From Bog-257 sp963805985 (lineage in GTDB: Bacteria > Acidobacteriota > Terriglobia > Terriglobales > Acidobacteriaceae), in NCBI GenBank assembly GCA_963805985.1, contig CAWDWG010000013.1, positions 124,001-188,000 of the forward strand: 64,000 bases of DNA. The letters are read 5' to 3'. Within the stretch, counting starts at the first letter, position 1. Every line of letters starts with the position of its first letter. Positions 1 to 7,943 of this stretch are shown here, piece by piece. A program made the position numbers and the translations under genes. The notes below the pieces were generated by a model, which saw only the letters and a program-made list of their open reading frames with translations, made no database searches and had not been told where the DNA came from.

Positions 1-954
1 GACAATCGTGTGCTCGATTTCGTCGGCGGCCGCGAGGATCTCAGCGCCGGCATCGTTCGCGCCATCGGCAATCCGGAGCATCGCTTCCAGGAAGACAAGC
101 TGCGGATGCTGCGCGCCGTGCGATTTGCTTCACGATTCCAGTACGCAATCGATTCGCAAACGTTCGCCGCCATCCGGGATCTGGCACCCCTGATTCATCA
201 GGTCAGCCACGAACGCGTTCGCGACGAACTGACCAAGATGCTGACCGAAGGTCATGCTCGCGCCGCTTTTGAGCTGCTGGATTCCACTGGTTTGTTGAAA
301 CAAGTGCTGCCGGAAATCGACCGCATGCACGGCGTCGAACAGCCGCCGCAATTTCATCCTGAAGGCGACGTGTGGATTCATACCATGCTGTTGCTGGAAA
401 AATTGCAGCCGCGGTGCTCGCGCACTCTGGCCTGGGGGACGCTGCTACACGATGTCGGCAAGCCACCGACGTTTCGCGTAGCGCCTGACCGCATCCGCTT
501 CGATGGGCACGTCGAAATCGGCGTGCGCATGGCGGAAGAAATTTGTCACCGGCTGCACTTCTCCAATGAAGATACCAAGCAGATTGCAGCGCTGGTGGCC
601 AATCACATGCGCTTTGCAGATGCTGAGCGAATGAAAGAGTCGACCCTGAAGCGCTTCATGCGCCTGCCGAAATTCGATGAGCATCTGGAGTTGCATCGCA
701 TGGATTGCCTGAGCAGCCACCGCAACCTGGCTATGTACGATCTTGTGAGCCAACGGTTGGCGCAAATCCCCGAAGAGGAAATCCGGCCGGTACCGTTGCT
801 GAATGGCGAGGATTTGATCCAGGCAGGGTACGCTCCAGGACCGAATTTTCGCGAGATGCTGTCGGCCGTTGAAGACGCCCAGTTGGAAGGATCGCTCCAC
901 AGCAAGAAGGAAGCGCTGGATTTTGTGGCGCGCGAATTTCCACGGGCGACTTAG
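1..954 (+). CDS. cca: CCA tRNA nucleotidyltransferase / poly(A) polymerase family protein, 5' truncated
   Basis: C-terminal part of a class II nucleotidyltransferase that adds or repairs the 3' CCA of tRNA. The frame is open from base 1, so the N-terminal catalytic head lies left of the window. The first residues read DNRVLDFVGGREDL, the conserved tail of the nucleotidyltransferase fold, followed by the RNA-binding region with the motif RAIGNPEHRFQEDKLRMLRA. An HD phosphohydrolase domain follows, with HD in LLHDVGKPP (about residues 148-154) and further His/Asp residues (FDGHVEIG, NHMRF). Family knowledge: CCA enzymes with an HD domain also carry phosphatase or phosphodiesterase activity. It sits upstream of a DciA-like gene and gatCA on the same strand. 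A poly(A) polymerase assignment cannot be excluded without the missing N-terminus. Confidence 0.85.
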   Translation, partial: DNRVLDFVGGREDLSAGIVRAIGNPEHRFQEDKLRMLRAVRFASRFQYAIDSQTFAAIRDLAPLIHQVSHERVRDELTKMLTEGHARAAFELLDSTGLLKQVLPEIDRMHGVEQPPQFHPEGDVWIHTMLLLEKLQPRCSRTLAWGTLLHDVGKPPTFRVAPDRIRFDGHVEIGVRMAEEICHRLHFSNEDTKQIAALVANHMRFADAERMKESTLKRFMRLPKFDEHLELHRMDCLSSHRNLAMYDLVSQRLAQIPEEEIRPVPLLNGEDLIQAGYAPGPNFREMLSAVEDAQLEGSLHSKKEALDFVAREFPRAT

Positions 955-997
955 TAAGGTAAGCGCCACTGCTGGTCTACAATGAGAACTCAGCCCA

Positions 998-1288
998 ATG
1001 AGACATGCCGGCACAACTCTGCGCAAGATATTCAGCGACACGATCCGTACCGAGCCGGACAAAGCGCCGCTGCTGGCCTGGCCGCTGGCGTGTGGCGCAA
1101 AGACGGCGGAGCGAACCGATGCGGTTGCTTTCACCGAGGGCGTGCTGACGATCATGGTGCCGGATGAGACCTGGCGATCGCAGTTGCAGAGCTTGAGCCC
1201 GCAATATCTGGCTGCGCTCAACCAGTTCACACCGCAGTCAGTAAATAGGATCAATTTCGTTCTGGTGAATAAGCCCGAACGCCGATAA
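998..1288 (+). CDS. DUF721 / DciA-like small protein
   Basis: A 96-residue protein with the pattern of DUF721 (DciA family): a Trp in a short helix (LLAWPLACG), a conserved stretch ending in GVLTIMVPDETWRSQLQSLS, and a hydrophobic C-terminal strand (INFVLVN). Family knowledge: DciA proteins help load the replicative helicase DnaB in bacteria lacking DnaC, but many short DUF721 members are uncharacterised. The ATG at 998 gives the full domain; no strong ribosome binding site is visible. It lies 43 nt after cca and 15 nt before gatC, so co-transcription is likely. The N-terminus is shorter than in classic DciA and the first helix is poorly conserved, so I hold this as a probable family member. 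Confidence 0.65.
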   Translation: MRHAGTTLRKIFSDTIRTEPDKAPLLAWPLACGAKTAERTDAVAFTEGVLTIMVPDETWRSQLQSLSPQYLAALNQFTPQSVNRINFVLVNKPERR

Positions 1289-1303
1289 TCCCGGAACCTC
1301 CTT

Positions 1304-1624
1304 ATGGTCACAGAAAAAGACGTTTCTTATGTCGCCGACCTGGCGCACCTCGACCTGACTGCCGAGGAACGTGCGCGCATGTTGAAGGACCTGAACTCCA
1401 TCCTTGACTACATCGACCGTTTGAACCAATTGGACACCGGCGACGTGGAACCGATGGCCCAGGTGGCTAGCCGTTACGGCGAGCGCAAGGATCAGGCAGA
1501 CGGTTTCTCCTACGCGATGCGGGCCGATGAGTTACAGCCCTGCCTGCCGCGCGAAGAGGCGCTGCGCAACGCGCCTGCCTCCGACGGAACATTCTTCAAA
1601 GTCCCCAAGGTGATTGAGCGATAG
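1304..1624 (+). CDS. gatC: Asp-tRNA(Asn)/Glu-tRNA(Gln) amidotransferase subunit C
   Basis: A 106-residue GatC. The family hallmarks are an N-terminal helix with VSYVADLAHLDLTAEE, the central DLNSILDYIDRLNQLDT, and a C-terminal GTFFKVPKVIER that normally docks against GatA/GatB. GatC stabilises the GatCAB complex, which amidates Glu-tRNA(Gln) and/or Asp-tRNA(Asn). The stop at 1622-1624 is 3 nt before the gatA start, so the two are translated from one message. gatB is not in this window and must be elsewhere. Confidence 0.95.
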   Translation: MVTEKDVSYVADLAHLDLTAEERARMLKDLNSILDYIDRLNQLDTGDVEPMAQVASRYGERKDQADGFSYAMRADELQPCLPREEALRNAPASDGTFFKVPKVIER

Positions 1625-1627
1625 TCC

Positions 1628-3079
1628 ATGGAAATCGACCTGCTTACGGTTGAGTCTGCGCGGACGGCTGTGCTGGAGAAGCAGACGTCGGCTAGCGCGC
1701 TTGTCGACGCCTTCTACAAAAAGATTGCAGCGGAAGACAAGGCAATTGGCGCCTACCTGACGCTTTGCAAGGAGCGTGCCTACAGCCAGGCCGCGCGCAT
1801 CGACGCGCTTGCGGATAAGGGCGACGATCTTCCTCCGCTGGCTGGCGTTCCCATCGCCATCAAGGATGTATTCACGACGAAAGACGTGCGCACGACGGCC
1901 GGCTCGAAGATCCTGGAAAACTTCGTTGCGCCCTATGACGCGACCGTCGTGGCGCGACTGGAAGACGCGGGCGCCATCATCCTTGGCAAGACCAATTGCG
2001 ATGAGTTCGCGATGGGCTCGTCGAACGAAAACTCCGGATTCTATCCTGTGCACAATCCTGTCGATCGCTCACGCGTACCGGGAGGATCGTCGGGAGGCTC
2101 AGCCGCCGCAGTGGCCGCGGGCACGGCCGTGGCATCTCTGGGATCGGACACCGGCGGCTCGATCCGCCAGCCGGCGGCGTTCTGCGGCGTAGTTGGCCTG
2201 ATGCCGACCTATGGCCGCGTTTCGCGTTATGGATTGATCGCCTTCGCTTCGTCGCTGGATCATCCGGGCCCGTTCGGCAAGACGGTCCAGGATGTCGCCA
2301 TGATGCTGCAGGCAATTGCCGGGCGTGATCGCTGCGACTCCACTACGGCCGAGATTCCGGTTCCCAATTATCGCGACTACATTGGCAGGCCGGTGACGGG
2401 CCTCAAGGTTGGAATTCCGGCGGAGTACTTCGATGAGGGTCTCGACGCCGAGGTTCGGAATGCGGTCGACGCTGGTATCGCGGAACTGAAAGCGGCTGGC
2501 GCGGAGATTGTACCGATCTCGCTGCCACATACGGCATATGCGATCCCGACGTACTACGTGGTCGCAACGGCAGAGGCGTCGTCAAATCTGGCGCGTTACG
2601 ACGGCGTTCGCTACGGATTGCGGGCGAGCGACGGCAAGACGCTTGCCGAGATGTACCGCCGGACGCGCGATGCGGGATTCGGTGCCGAGGTCAAGCGTCG
2701 CATCATGCTCGGGACCTATGTTCTTAGCGCCGGCTACTACGACGCGTACTACCTGAAGGCGCAACGTGTGCGCAGCCTGCTGGCTCGCGACTTCGACGAG
2801 GCGTTTGCGAAGGTCGACGTGATTGTCACGCCAACAACGCCGACGCCTGCGTTCAAACTGGGCGAAAAGGCCGACGATCCGCTGGCCATGTATCTGGCGG
2901 ACATTTTCACCGTAACCGCCGATCTGGTCGGTGTTCCCGGCATCTCGATTCCCTGCGGCAAGAGCAAGGAAGGATTGCCGATCGGCATGCAGATCCTGGG
3001 CAAGCATTTCGACGAGGCCACCCTGTTGCAGGTGGCTCATGTCGCAGAGCATGCGCTGGCAGGGAAAGTCGTAAGCTGA
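1628..3079 (+). CDS. gatA: Asp-tRNA(Asn)/Glu-tRNA(Gln) amidotransferase subunit A
   Basis: A 483-residue amidase-signature enzyme of normal GatA length. The Ser-cisSer-Lys triad is visible: Lys79 in GVPIAIKDVF, the cis-Ser at about 154 in PGGSSGGSAAAVAAG, and the nucleophile Ser178 in GSDTGGSIRQPAAFCG. It hydrolyses glutamine to supply ammonia for amidation of misacylated tRNA within GatCAB. It directly follows gatC with 3 nt spacing. The C-terminal PTTPTPAFKLGE and GVPGISIPCG elements are also typical of GatA and separate it from general amidases. Confidence 0.97.
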   Translation: MEIDLLTVESARTAVLEKQTSASALVDAFYKKIAAEDKAIGAYLTLCKERAYSQAARIDALADKGDDLPPLAGVPIAIKDVFTTKDVRTTAGSKILENFVAPYDATVVARLEDAGAIILGKTNCDEFAMGSSNENSGFYPVHNPVDRSRVPGGSSGGSAAAVAAGTAVASLGSDTGGSIRQPAAFCGVVGLMPTYGRVSRYGLIAFASSLDHPGPFGKTVQDVAMMLQAIAGRDRCDSTTAEIPVPNYRDYIGRPVTGLKVGIPAEYFDEGLDAEVRNAVDAGIAELKAAGAEIVPISLPHTAYAIPTYYVVATAEASSNLARYDGVRYGLRASDGKTLAEMYRRTRDAGFGAEVKRRIMLGTYVLSAGYYDAYYLKAQRVRSLLARDFDEAFAKVDVIVTPTTPTPAFKLGEKADDPLAMYLADIFTVTADLVGVPGISIPCGKSKEGLPIGMQILGKHFDEATLLQVAHVAEHALAGKVVS

Positions 3080-3117
3080 TACCTTTGCGGCTCGCTGCCC
3101 GCAGCTAGAATGACCCT

Positions 3118-3648
3118 ATGGATATTTACTTCCTTCGTCACGCCAGTGCCGGCGACTCTACCCTGAATCCCGCGAAAGATGACGAGCGAGCGCTGGACAA
3201 GCTCGGCATAGAGCAGTCCCACAATGTGGGACTTGCTTTGGCGGCAATGAAAGTCACCTTCGATGCGATTCTTTCTAGCCCACTGCTGCGCGCCCAGCAA
3301 ACTGCAAAAATTGTGGCAGAAGAAATCGGCCACGAGGACAAAATCATCACGGAGCCAGCTCTCGTCCCCGGCGGCAGCTATGAGCAGTTTGAGAACATTC
3401 TCAGCCGCCACAGCGGCAAAGACGCCATCCTCGTCGTCGGTCACAACCCCAGCATGACGGAGCTTCTCAACCAGCTGCTCATCGGCGAAGACGCGCCGGA
3501 TGCGGTTGAAGTAAAGAAGGCGTCGATCGCGAAAGTAGAGAAGAACGGAAATCAGGCGATGTTGAAGTGGTGCCTGCCACCGAAAGTATTGCGCGCCCTT
3601 CAGCAGGGCTCGGCCAAAAGCTCGCGGCCGAAGACGGTCTCGAAGTAA
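3118..3648 (+). CDS. sixA: SixA-like phosphohistidine phosphatase
   Basis: A 176-residue histidine phosphatase superfamily protein. The start carries the catalytic RHG-type motif (YFLRHASAG), Arg in SSPLLRAQQTA, and the second histidine in VVGHNPSMTELL. Length and motifs match the SixA branch, which removes phosphate from phosphohistidine on HPt domains or the nitrogen PTS. Its target here is unknown. It follows gatA by 38 nt. The last 49 nt overlap, in the convergent direction, the end of the Ppx/GppA gene, so both C-termini share DNA. The C-terminal Lys/Ser-rich tail is not part of the catalytic domain. Confidence 0.85.
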   Translation: MDIYFLRHASAGDSTLNPAKDDERALDKLGIEQSHNVGLALAAMKVTFDAILSSPLLRAQQTAKIVAEEIGHEDKIITEPALVPGGSYEQFENILSRHSGKDAILVVGHNPSMTELLNQLLIGEDAPDAVEVKKASIAKVEKNGNQAMLKWCLPPKVLRALQQGSAKSSRPKTVSK

Positions 3649-5135
3649 TCCTTTTCCTGCTCCACCGCCCAGAGCTCCAGCTCGATTCCCTCCTGCGAGT
3701 GCGGCTTCAGCAGGAAACGCACTTGCCCGTCCTGGCGCACTCGCACCGTCAACTCGCTGACCGCGGCGCGCCGTCCCTGATCCAGCGCGCGCGCCAGGCG
3801 CAGCAAAGTGACCGCCTTGGCAACATGAATCTGATGAACGCCGGGGAGAATGCTCATCACGCGGTCGCTGGGTGATGGCAGCGATTTGCCGACGTAGCGG
3901 GCGATCGCGGCGATGATGCGGCGCTGCAGCGGCGTGTATCCGAACAGCTCCGAATTGGAGATGACGTAGTAGCTGTGGCGACGGCGGCCGGAGCGGTTGA
4001 TGTACGCGCCCACCTCGTGCAGCATGGCGGCGGCCTCCAGCCAATCTTTGTATTCCGCAGGCATCTGATGCACTGCTTTCAAGCGCTGGAAAAGCTGCAG
4101 CGCCAGACCGCGGATACGCTGAGCGAACGGCAAATCCACGCCGTAATGCTTTGCCACCGCCAGCAGCGCGTCATGCCGCTCGGATTCCACGCGCTCGCGC
4201 ATGGCGGTGCTGGCGTGGTAGTCGGCCATCATCTGGGCCAGTAATCCATCGCGCAGGCCGAGTGGCAGGTAGCGGAAGCTGCGCAGCCGGCAGAGATGCA
4301 TCAACTCCGCAAAAACCATTGCGCCCGCAATGATGATCTCGGCGCGGCGCGGGCCTATTCCCGGGAGAGCGCGCCGCTGGGAAAGATTGCGGCGGTTGAG
4401 TTTCTCCAGTTGCGACGCGATGGCGAACTGCGGCACCGTGTGCGGCTTGCGCTCGTCATAAGTGCCCATTTTTGCGGCGTAGAGGCTGGACAGAGCCGCA
4501 GGCGTTCCCGAGGTCGCGATCGTGACCTGCGCCTTGAGCGCGATGACGCGCTTCTGGATGCGCGACACTTCACGCTGGATGACACCACGCATCTGTTCGA
4601 GTTCCGATCGCCAGGGCGGATCGTGATGCAGGAAGGTCTGCGTCAGCCGCACGGCGCCAATCGGCAAGCTGATCATGTCTTTGATGTGGCCGGAAACCGA
4701 CAGCGTCAGTTCGCAACTGCCACCGCCGAGGTCGACCAGCAGGGCGCGCTTGCGGGCGATGCCAGCTTCTGAAACCACCCCCAGATGAATCAGGCGGCCT
4801 TCTTCCAGTCCGGAGATGACGTCGACTTTCCAGCCGGTGGCCGTATTCACCCAATCGCGAAACGCACGGCTGTTGCCGGCATCGCGCAGGGCACTAGTCG
4901 CCACAACCCGCACGCGATCGGCACCGTAGGTCTGCACTGCGCGGTGGAAACGGCGCAGCACACGCAGAGTGTGCGCCATGGCCTGCGGATCGAGCGTTCC
5001 GGTTGCGAAGACGCTCTCGCCCAGACGCGTGACCTCGCGATCTTCGTGAAGCTCCTCGAGGCGGCCGCGCACGACCTTTGCGATCTTGAGTCTGACGGAG
5101 TTGGAACCGATGTCAACCGCGGCAAATGTCGGCAT
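3600..5135 (-). CDS. ppx: Ppx/GppA family exopolyphosphatase / pppGpp phosphatase
   Basis: A 511-residue protein. The N-terminal ASKHA-fold ATPase-like domain has FAAVDIGSNSVRLKIAK near the start, the second glycine-rich loop LLVDLGGGSCELTLS, and SLPIGAVRLTQ. The second half is HD-like (ARAL, AAMLHEVGAYINRS). It hydrolyses polyphosphate and/or pppGpp, linking phosphate reserve and stringent response. I chose the ATG at 5135 because the first strand begins immediately after it; a TTG 15 nt upstream is possible but adds nothing conserved. Its 3' end overlaps sixA by 49 nt. Family members cannot be split into Ppx and GppA by eye. Confidence 0.9.
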   Translation of the reverse strand: MPTFAAVDIGSNSVRLKIAKVVRGRLEELHEDREVTRLGESVFATGTLDPQAMAHTLRVLRRFHRAVQTYGADRVRVVATSALRDAGNSRAFRDWVNTATGWKVDVISGLEEGRLIHLGVVSEAGIARKRALLVDLGGGSCELTLSVSGHIKDMISLPIGAVRLTQTFLHHDPPWRSELEQMRGVIQREVSRIQKRVIALKAQVTIATSGTPAALSSLYAAKMGTYDERKPHTVPQFAIASQLEKLNRRNLSQRRALPGIGPRRAEIIIAGAMVFAELMHLCRLRSFRYLPLGLRDGLLAQMMADYHASTAMRERVESERHDALLAVAKHYGVDLPFAQRIRGLALQLFQRLKAVHQMPAEYKDWLEAAAMLHEVGAYINRSGRRRHSYYVISNSELFGYTPLQRRIIAAIARYVGKSLPSPSDRVMSILPGVHQIHVAKAVTLLRLARALDQGRRAAVSELTVRVRQDGQVRFLLKPHSQEGIELELWAVEQEKDYFETVFGRELLAEPC

Positions 5136-5290
5136 GAGAGAGACACACAAAGTATCGATTACAACCGCGCGGTTTACAAGGTGAGCCCGGCCGCGGATTC
5201 AACCGACTTTCATCGATCGTTCACGCCGCTGTAATACCGATGTGCTTGGTCGCGTTCAGGGCCCGCGATTTGAACTGCTATATTCGGAGC

Positions 5291-6772
5291 ATGTTCTCCA
5301 AGGCCGTTGATAGAGCCATACCAGGCGCGGTCGAGCACGGCGCGGAGGGAGCTTGGAACGGCCAAGCGGCGCTCTGGATGTGGGGTGTCGTGATTGTTGG
5401 TACGGCTCTGCGGCTGATCGCGCTGGGATACAAAAGCTTCTGGATCGACGAGATTGCGAGCGTCGCGATTGCGCGTCGCGCGGCGCCGGTCTTCTGGCAC
5501 TTTCTCTGGCATGACGAAGGCAACATGGCGGCATACTACGTGTTGCTGCGGCCGTGGCTGCACTTCGGATACAGCGAGGCAGTGGTTCGCTTGCTGTCTG
5601 TGTTGCCTGGGGTCTTGTCCATTCCTGTGATGTACCTGTTGGGCCGGCGGCTGTTTGGGCGCGATACCGGAATCCTCGCTGCAGCACTGCTGGCGCTAAA
5701 TCCATGTGCAATTGCAGTATCGCAAGAGGCGCGCGCGTACAGCTTCGTGGTACTGGCGGTGTTGCTGTCGACCTACGTTTTTGTATTGTTCATCGAAAGA
5801 CCCACCTACAAACTCGCCTGTGTTTATGCGGTGATTGCTGGATTGACATGCTATTTCCACTACTTCGGAATGCTGGTGCCGGCAGCGCATGCGATCTCGC
5901 TTGCCGCGAGGCCGCGAGATAAGCGGCCGTGGAAGCTGCTGGTTCTTGCGGCCGCGATCCTGGTCGTAATGGCCGCGCCGATTCTGTGGCTGATCCATGC
6001 GCAGGATGTCGGCCATATTTCCTGGGTGCCGTCGCCTTCCCTGCTGGAGCTCTATCACCTGGGAGTGTTCCTGGCGGCGTACGGCGGCAAGGCGGTGGGA
6101 GCGATCCTGCTCGTGCTGGAACTGGTGCTCGTCGGATCGTTTTTTGCGAAAGTTGTACAGATCTGGAGCGACCGCGAAGGCGAGTTGCAACGTTGGCGCT
6201 GTGCGCTGGTCGCAAGCACGGTTGTGTCGCCCATCGTAATCACGCTGTTGGCCTCGATCGTACGGCCGGCGTTCTATCACAGGTTCCTCATCATCTGTCT
6301 GCCAGGATGGTTATTGATGATCGCGGTCGGTGCGGAACGAATCAGGTCCGTCTCATGGCGTCGCTTCGCGATAGGGGCCGTCTGCGTTCTGTCGCTGGCG
6401 AGCACATTTGTCATGTACGGGCGAGTCACGGAAGATTGGCGCGGCGCGATGGTATATCTCATCGCAAATTCTCGTGAGGATGATCGCGTGCTGTACTACC
6501 AGTCGGTCGGCGAATTTGCCGGCGAGAGCTACCGTGACTGGCTGCCAGGTGGAAATCGATCGCGACCCACTCCCGTCGGCGTGGATTTGGCAAATGGTGC
6601 GTGGAAGAACGAGATCGATCACGCGCAGCGAGTCTGGCTGGTACGGTATCGGACGAACGGGAATGATCCGGGTTTGCGGGCGATCGAGCAGGCCCTGATG
6701 CAACGTTATCAACGCGGCGAAGAGCGAGATTTTCGTGGCGTGAGCGTCATCGAGTATGGCCAGCGAAGGTAA
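5291..6772 (+). CDS. GT39-family (ArnT/PMT-like) membrane glycosyltransferase
   Basis: A 493-residue multi-pass membrane protein of the GT-C fold. The first transmembrane helix is followed by a periplasmic loop with YKSFWIDEIASVAIA; the Asp53-Glu54 pair is the acidic motif expected of GT39/ArnT-like enzymes that use polyprenyl-phosphate sugars. Further hydrophobic helices run to about residue 380, with a soluble C-terminal domain after them. The ATG at 5291 is preceded by GGAG seven bases upstream, so I prefer it to a GTG-like start at 5240. The gene diverges from ppx. A hairpin follows the stop at once. Donor and acceptor cannot be read from sequence. A second relative sits at 44812. Confidence 0.75.
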   Translation: MFSKAVDRAIPGAVEHGAEGAWNGQAALWMWGVVIVGTALRLIALGYKSFWIDEIASVAIARRAAPVFWHFLWHDEGNMAAYYVLLRPWLHFGYSEAVVRLLSVLPGVLSIPVMYLLGRRLFGRDTGILAAALLALNPCAIAVSQEARAYSFVVLAVLLSTYVFVLFIERPTYKLACVYAVIAGLTCYFHYFGMLVPAAHAISLAARPRDKRPWKLLVLAAAILVVMAAPILWLIHAQDVGHISWVPSPSLLELYHLGVFLAAYGGKAVGAILLVLELVLVGSFFAKVVQIWSDREGELQRWRCALVASTVVSPIVITLLASIVRPAFYHRFLIICLPGWLLMIAVGAERIRSVSWRRFAIGAVCVLSLASTFVMYGRVTEDWRGAMVYLIANSREDDRVLYYQSVGEFAGESYRDWLPGGNRSRPTPVGVDLANGAWKNEIDHAQRVWLVRYRTNGNDPGLRAIEQALMQRYQRGEERDFRGVSVIEYGQRR

Positions 6773-6773
6773 C

Positions 6774-6810
6774 TGCCCCGCCCTAGCCAAAAGAAGGCTA
6801 GAACGGGGCA
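6774..6810. repeat. 37-nt palindromic repeat, TGCCCC...GGGGCA family (copy 1)
   Basis: Starts two bases after the stop of the upstream gene. The arms TGCCCCGCCCTAGCC and GGCTAGAACGGGGCA fold into a long hairpin around a short A-rich loop. A close copy of the same length lies at 51970-52006, and a shorter relative at 28175-28203. Between two convergent genes it may act as a bidirectional terminator, but there is no T-run, so this is inference. The following 120 nt hold further short inverted pieces such as CGCCTGAAAGGCG. Confidence 0.8.
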
Positions 6811-6939
6811 CCCAGCGTTTACCTCAGCGGCTAAAGCCGGCGTTAATGTAAGAGTGCCTTTATGCACGCCTGAAAGGCGTGCTCCACCCTGGATTTGAAA
6901 ACGGGAGAATCCGAGCTATCGCGCTAGTTCAGTCATCCG

Positions 6940-7770
6940 TCATCCGGGCTTGCGGAGCGTGAAGAGAACGAAGCTGTACTCCAGCCCGAATGGCTCCCAG
7001 CGAATCGGTTTTTCGTCGCATTCGAGATCAACGTCGCCAGTGTTCTGAAATCCGACCGATCGCGCCAATTCAAGTGCCGCCTGAATTTCTGGCTTAGAAA
7101 ATATCCTGATCGGCGTGCCATGCGCGACCTTGCCCCGGGTATCGATGGGAGTCGGATAGTAGTCCGTCGAGGTGATGAGCAGTCCGTTCGGCTTGAGCAG
7201 GCGATACATCTCGCGAAAATAGTCAGGCAACGGAACTCCGTGTTCGATGACGCTGAGACACGTGATCGCGTCAAAGTTTTCGTCAGGAAAAGGCGTGCGA
7301 GTTAAGTCTCCGGGCAGGTAGCGAATGGGACCGCGGCGCGTTGGATCGGTGAAGCCCAGGTTGATGCCGTACAGTTCGCGATATCCGTACAGGAACAAAG
7401 CAGGCAGAACATTGCTGTAGATTTCCGCGCCGGCGTCGAGAATGCGCGCCGATTTCTTTGTGTTGGCGAGAATGGTTGTAACCGCGGCAAGGTGATCCCA
7501 ATTCTTCTCCGGACCGCGATGCAACGGTACATGAAGCCGCTTTGCATTCTCGAATGCCGCTTCCCACTCTGCCCTGGTCTTCAGTGTTCCGTTTGCAATA
7601 TTCGGTCCCGGCGGTTGCGAAAGGCTCGCGGCGCCGAATTTCATCTTAAGTGACAAACGATAGACGGATTGCGGTCGAAGAATGATTCCCTTGATGCGAC
7701 GGAAAAGTCGCCGCGATGCAGGAATCTTGTCGACCGTGATTGTTTGCGGAGACGTTGCTGGATTGGCCAA
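6940..7770 (-). CDS. class I SAM-dependent methyltransferase
   Basis: A 276-residue protein with a Rossmann methyltransferase core: motif I region ARILDAGAEIYSNV, an aspartate-containing stretch GDLTRTPFPDENFDAITCLSVIEHG (motifs II-IV of the Methyltransf_11 type), and YRLLKPNGLLITSTDYY. The substrate is unknown. The N-terminal 60 residues are basic and not conserved. The only upstream in-frame start is a TTG at 7770, since a stop (TAG) lies just before it; a later ATG at about residue 43 (MKFGAAS) is a possible alternative. It is convergent with the GT39 gene and divergent from the MFS gene. Confidence 0.8.
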   Translation of the reverse strand: MANPATSPQTITVDKIPASRRLFRRIKGIILRPQSVYRLSLKMKFGAASLSQPPGPNIANGTLKTRAEWEAAFENAKRLHVPLHRGPEKNWDHLAAVTTILANTKKSARILDAGAEIYSNVLPALFLYGYRELYGINLGFTDPTRRGPIRYLPGDLTRTPFPDENFDAITCLSVIEHGVPLPDYFREMYRLLKPNGLLITSTDYYPTPIDTRGKVAHGTPIRIFSKPEIQAALELARSVGFQNTGDVDLECDEKPIRWEPFGLEYSFVLFTLRKPG

Positions 7771-7943
7771 ATTAGGAAGATATTCGTCGCAGTTCTATCT
7801 TGCAACCAGGTCGTGCAATAACTGGACAATCGGCCCGTCACAAATCGGCGACTGCTCCGAGTTGAAGTATTCTGGATTGTGGCCAATGCTCCAGGCCACA
7901 GGATCAACGAATAACGGGCCCTGATCTGAGCATCCAAGCATCG

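Noticed and set aside
445..1311. A 288-codon minus-strand frame over cca and the DciA-like gene
   Set aside because: It is antisense to well-supported genes and has no recognisable domain.
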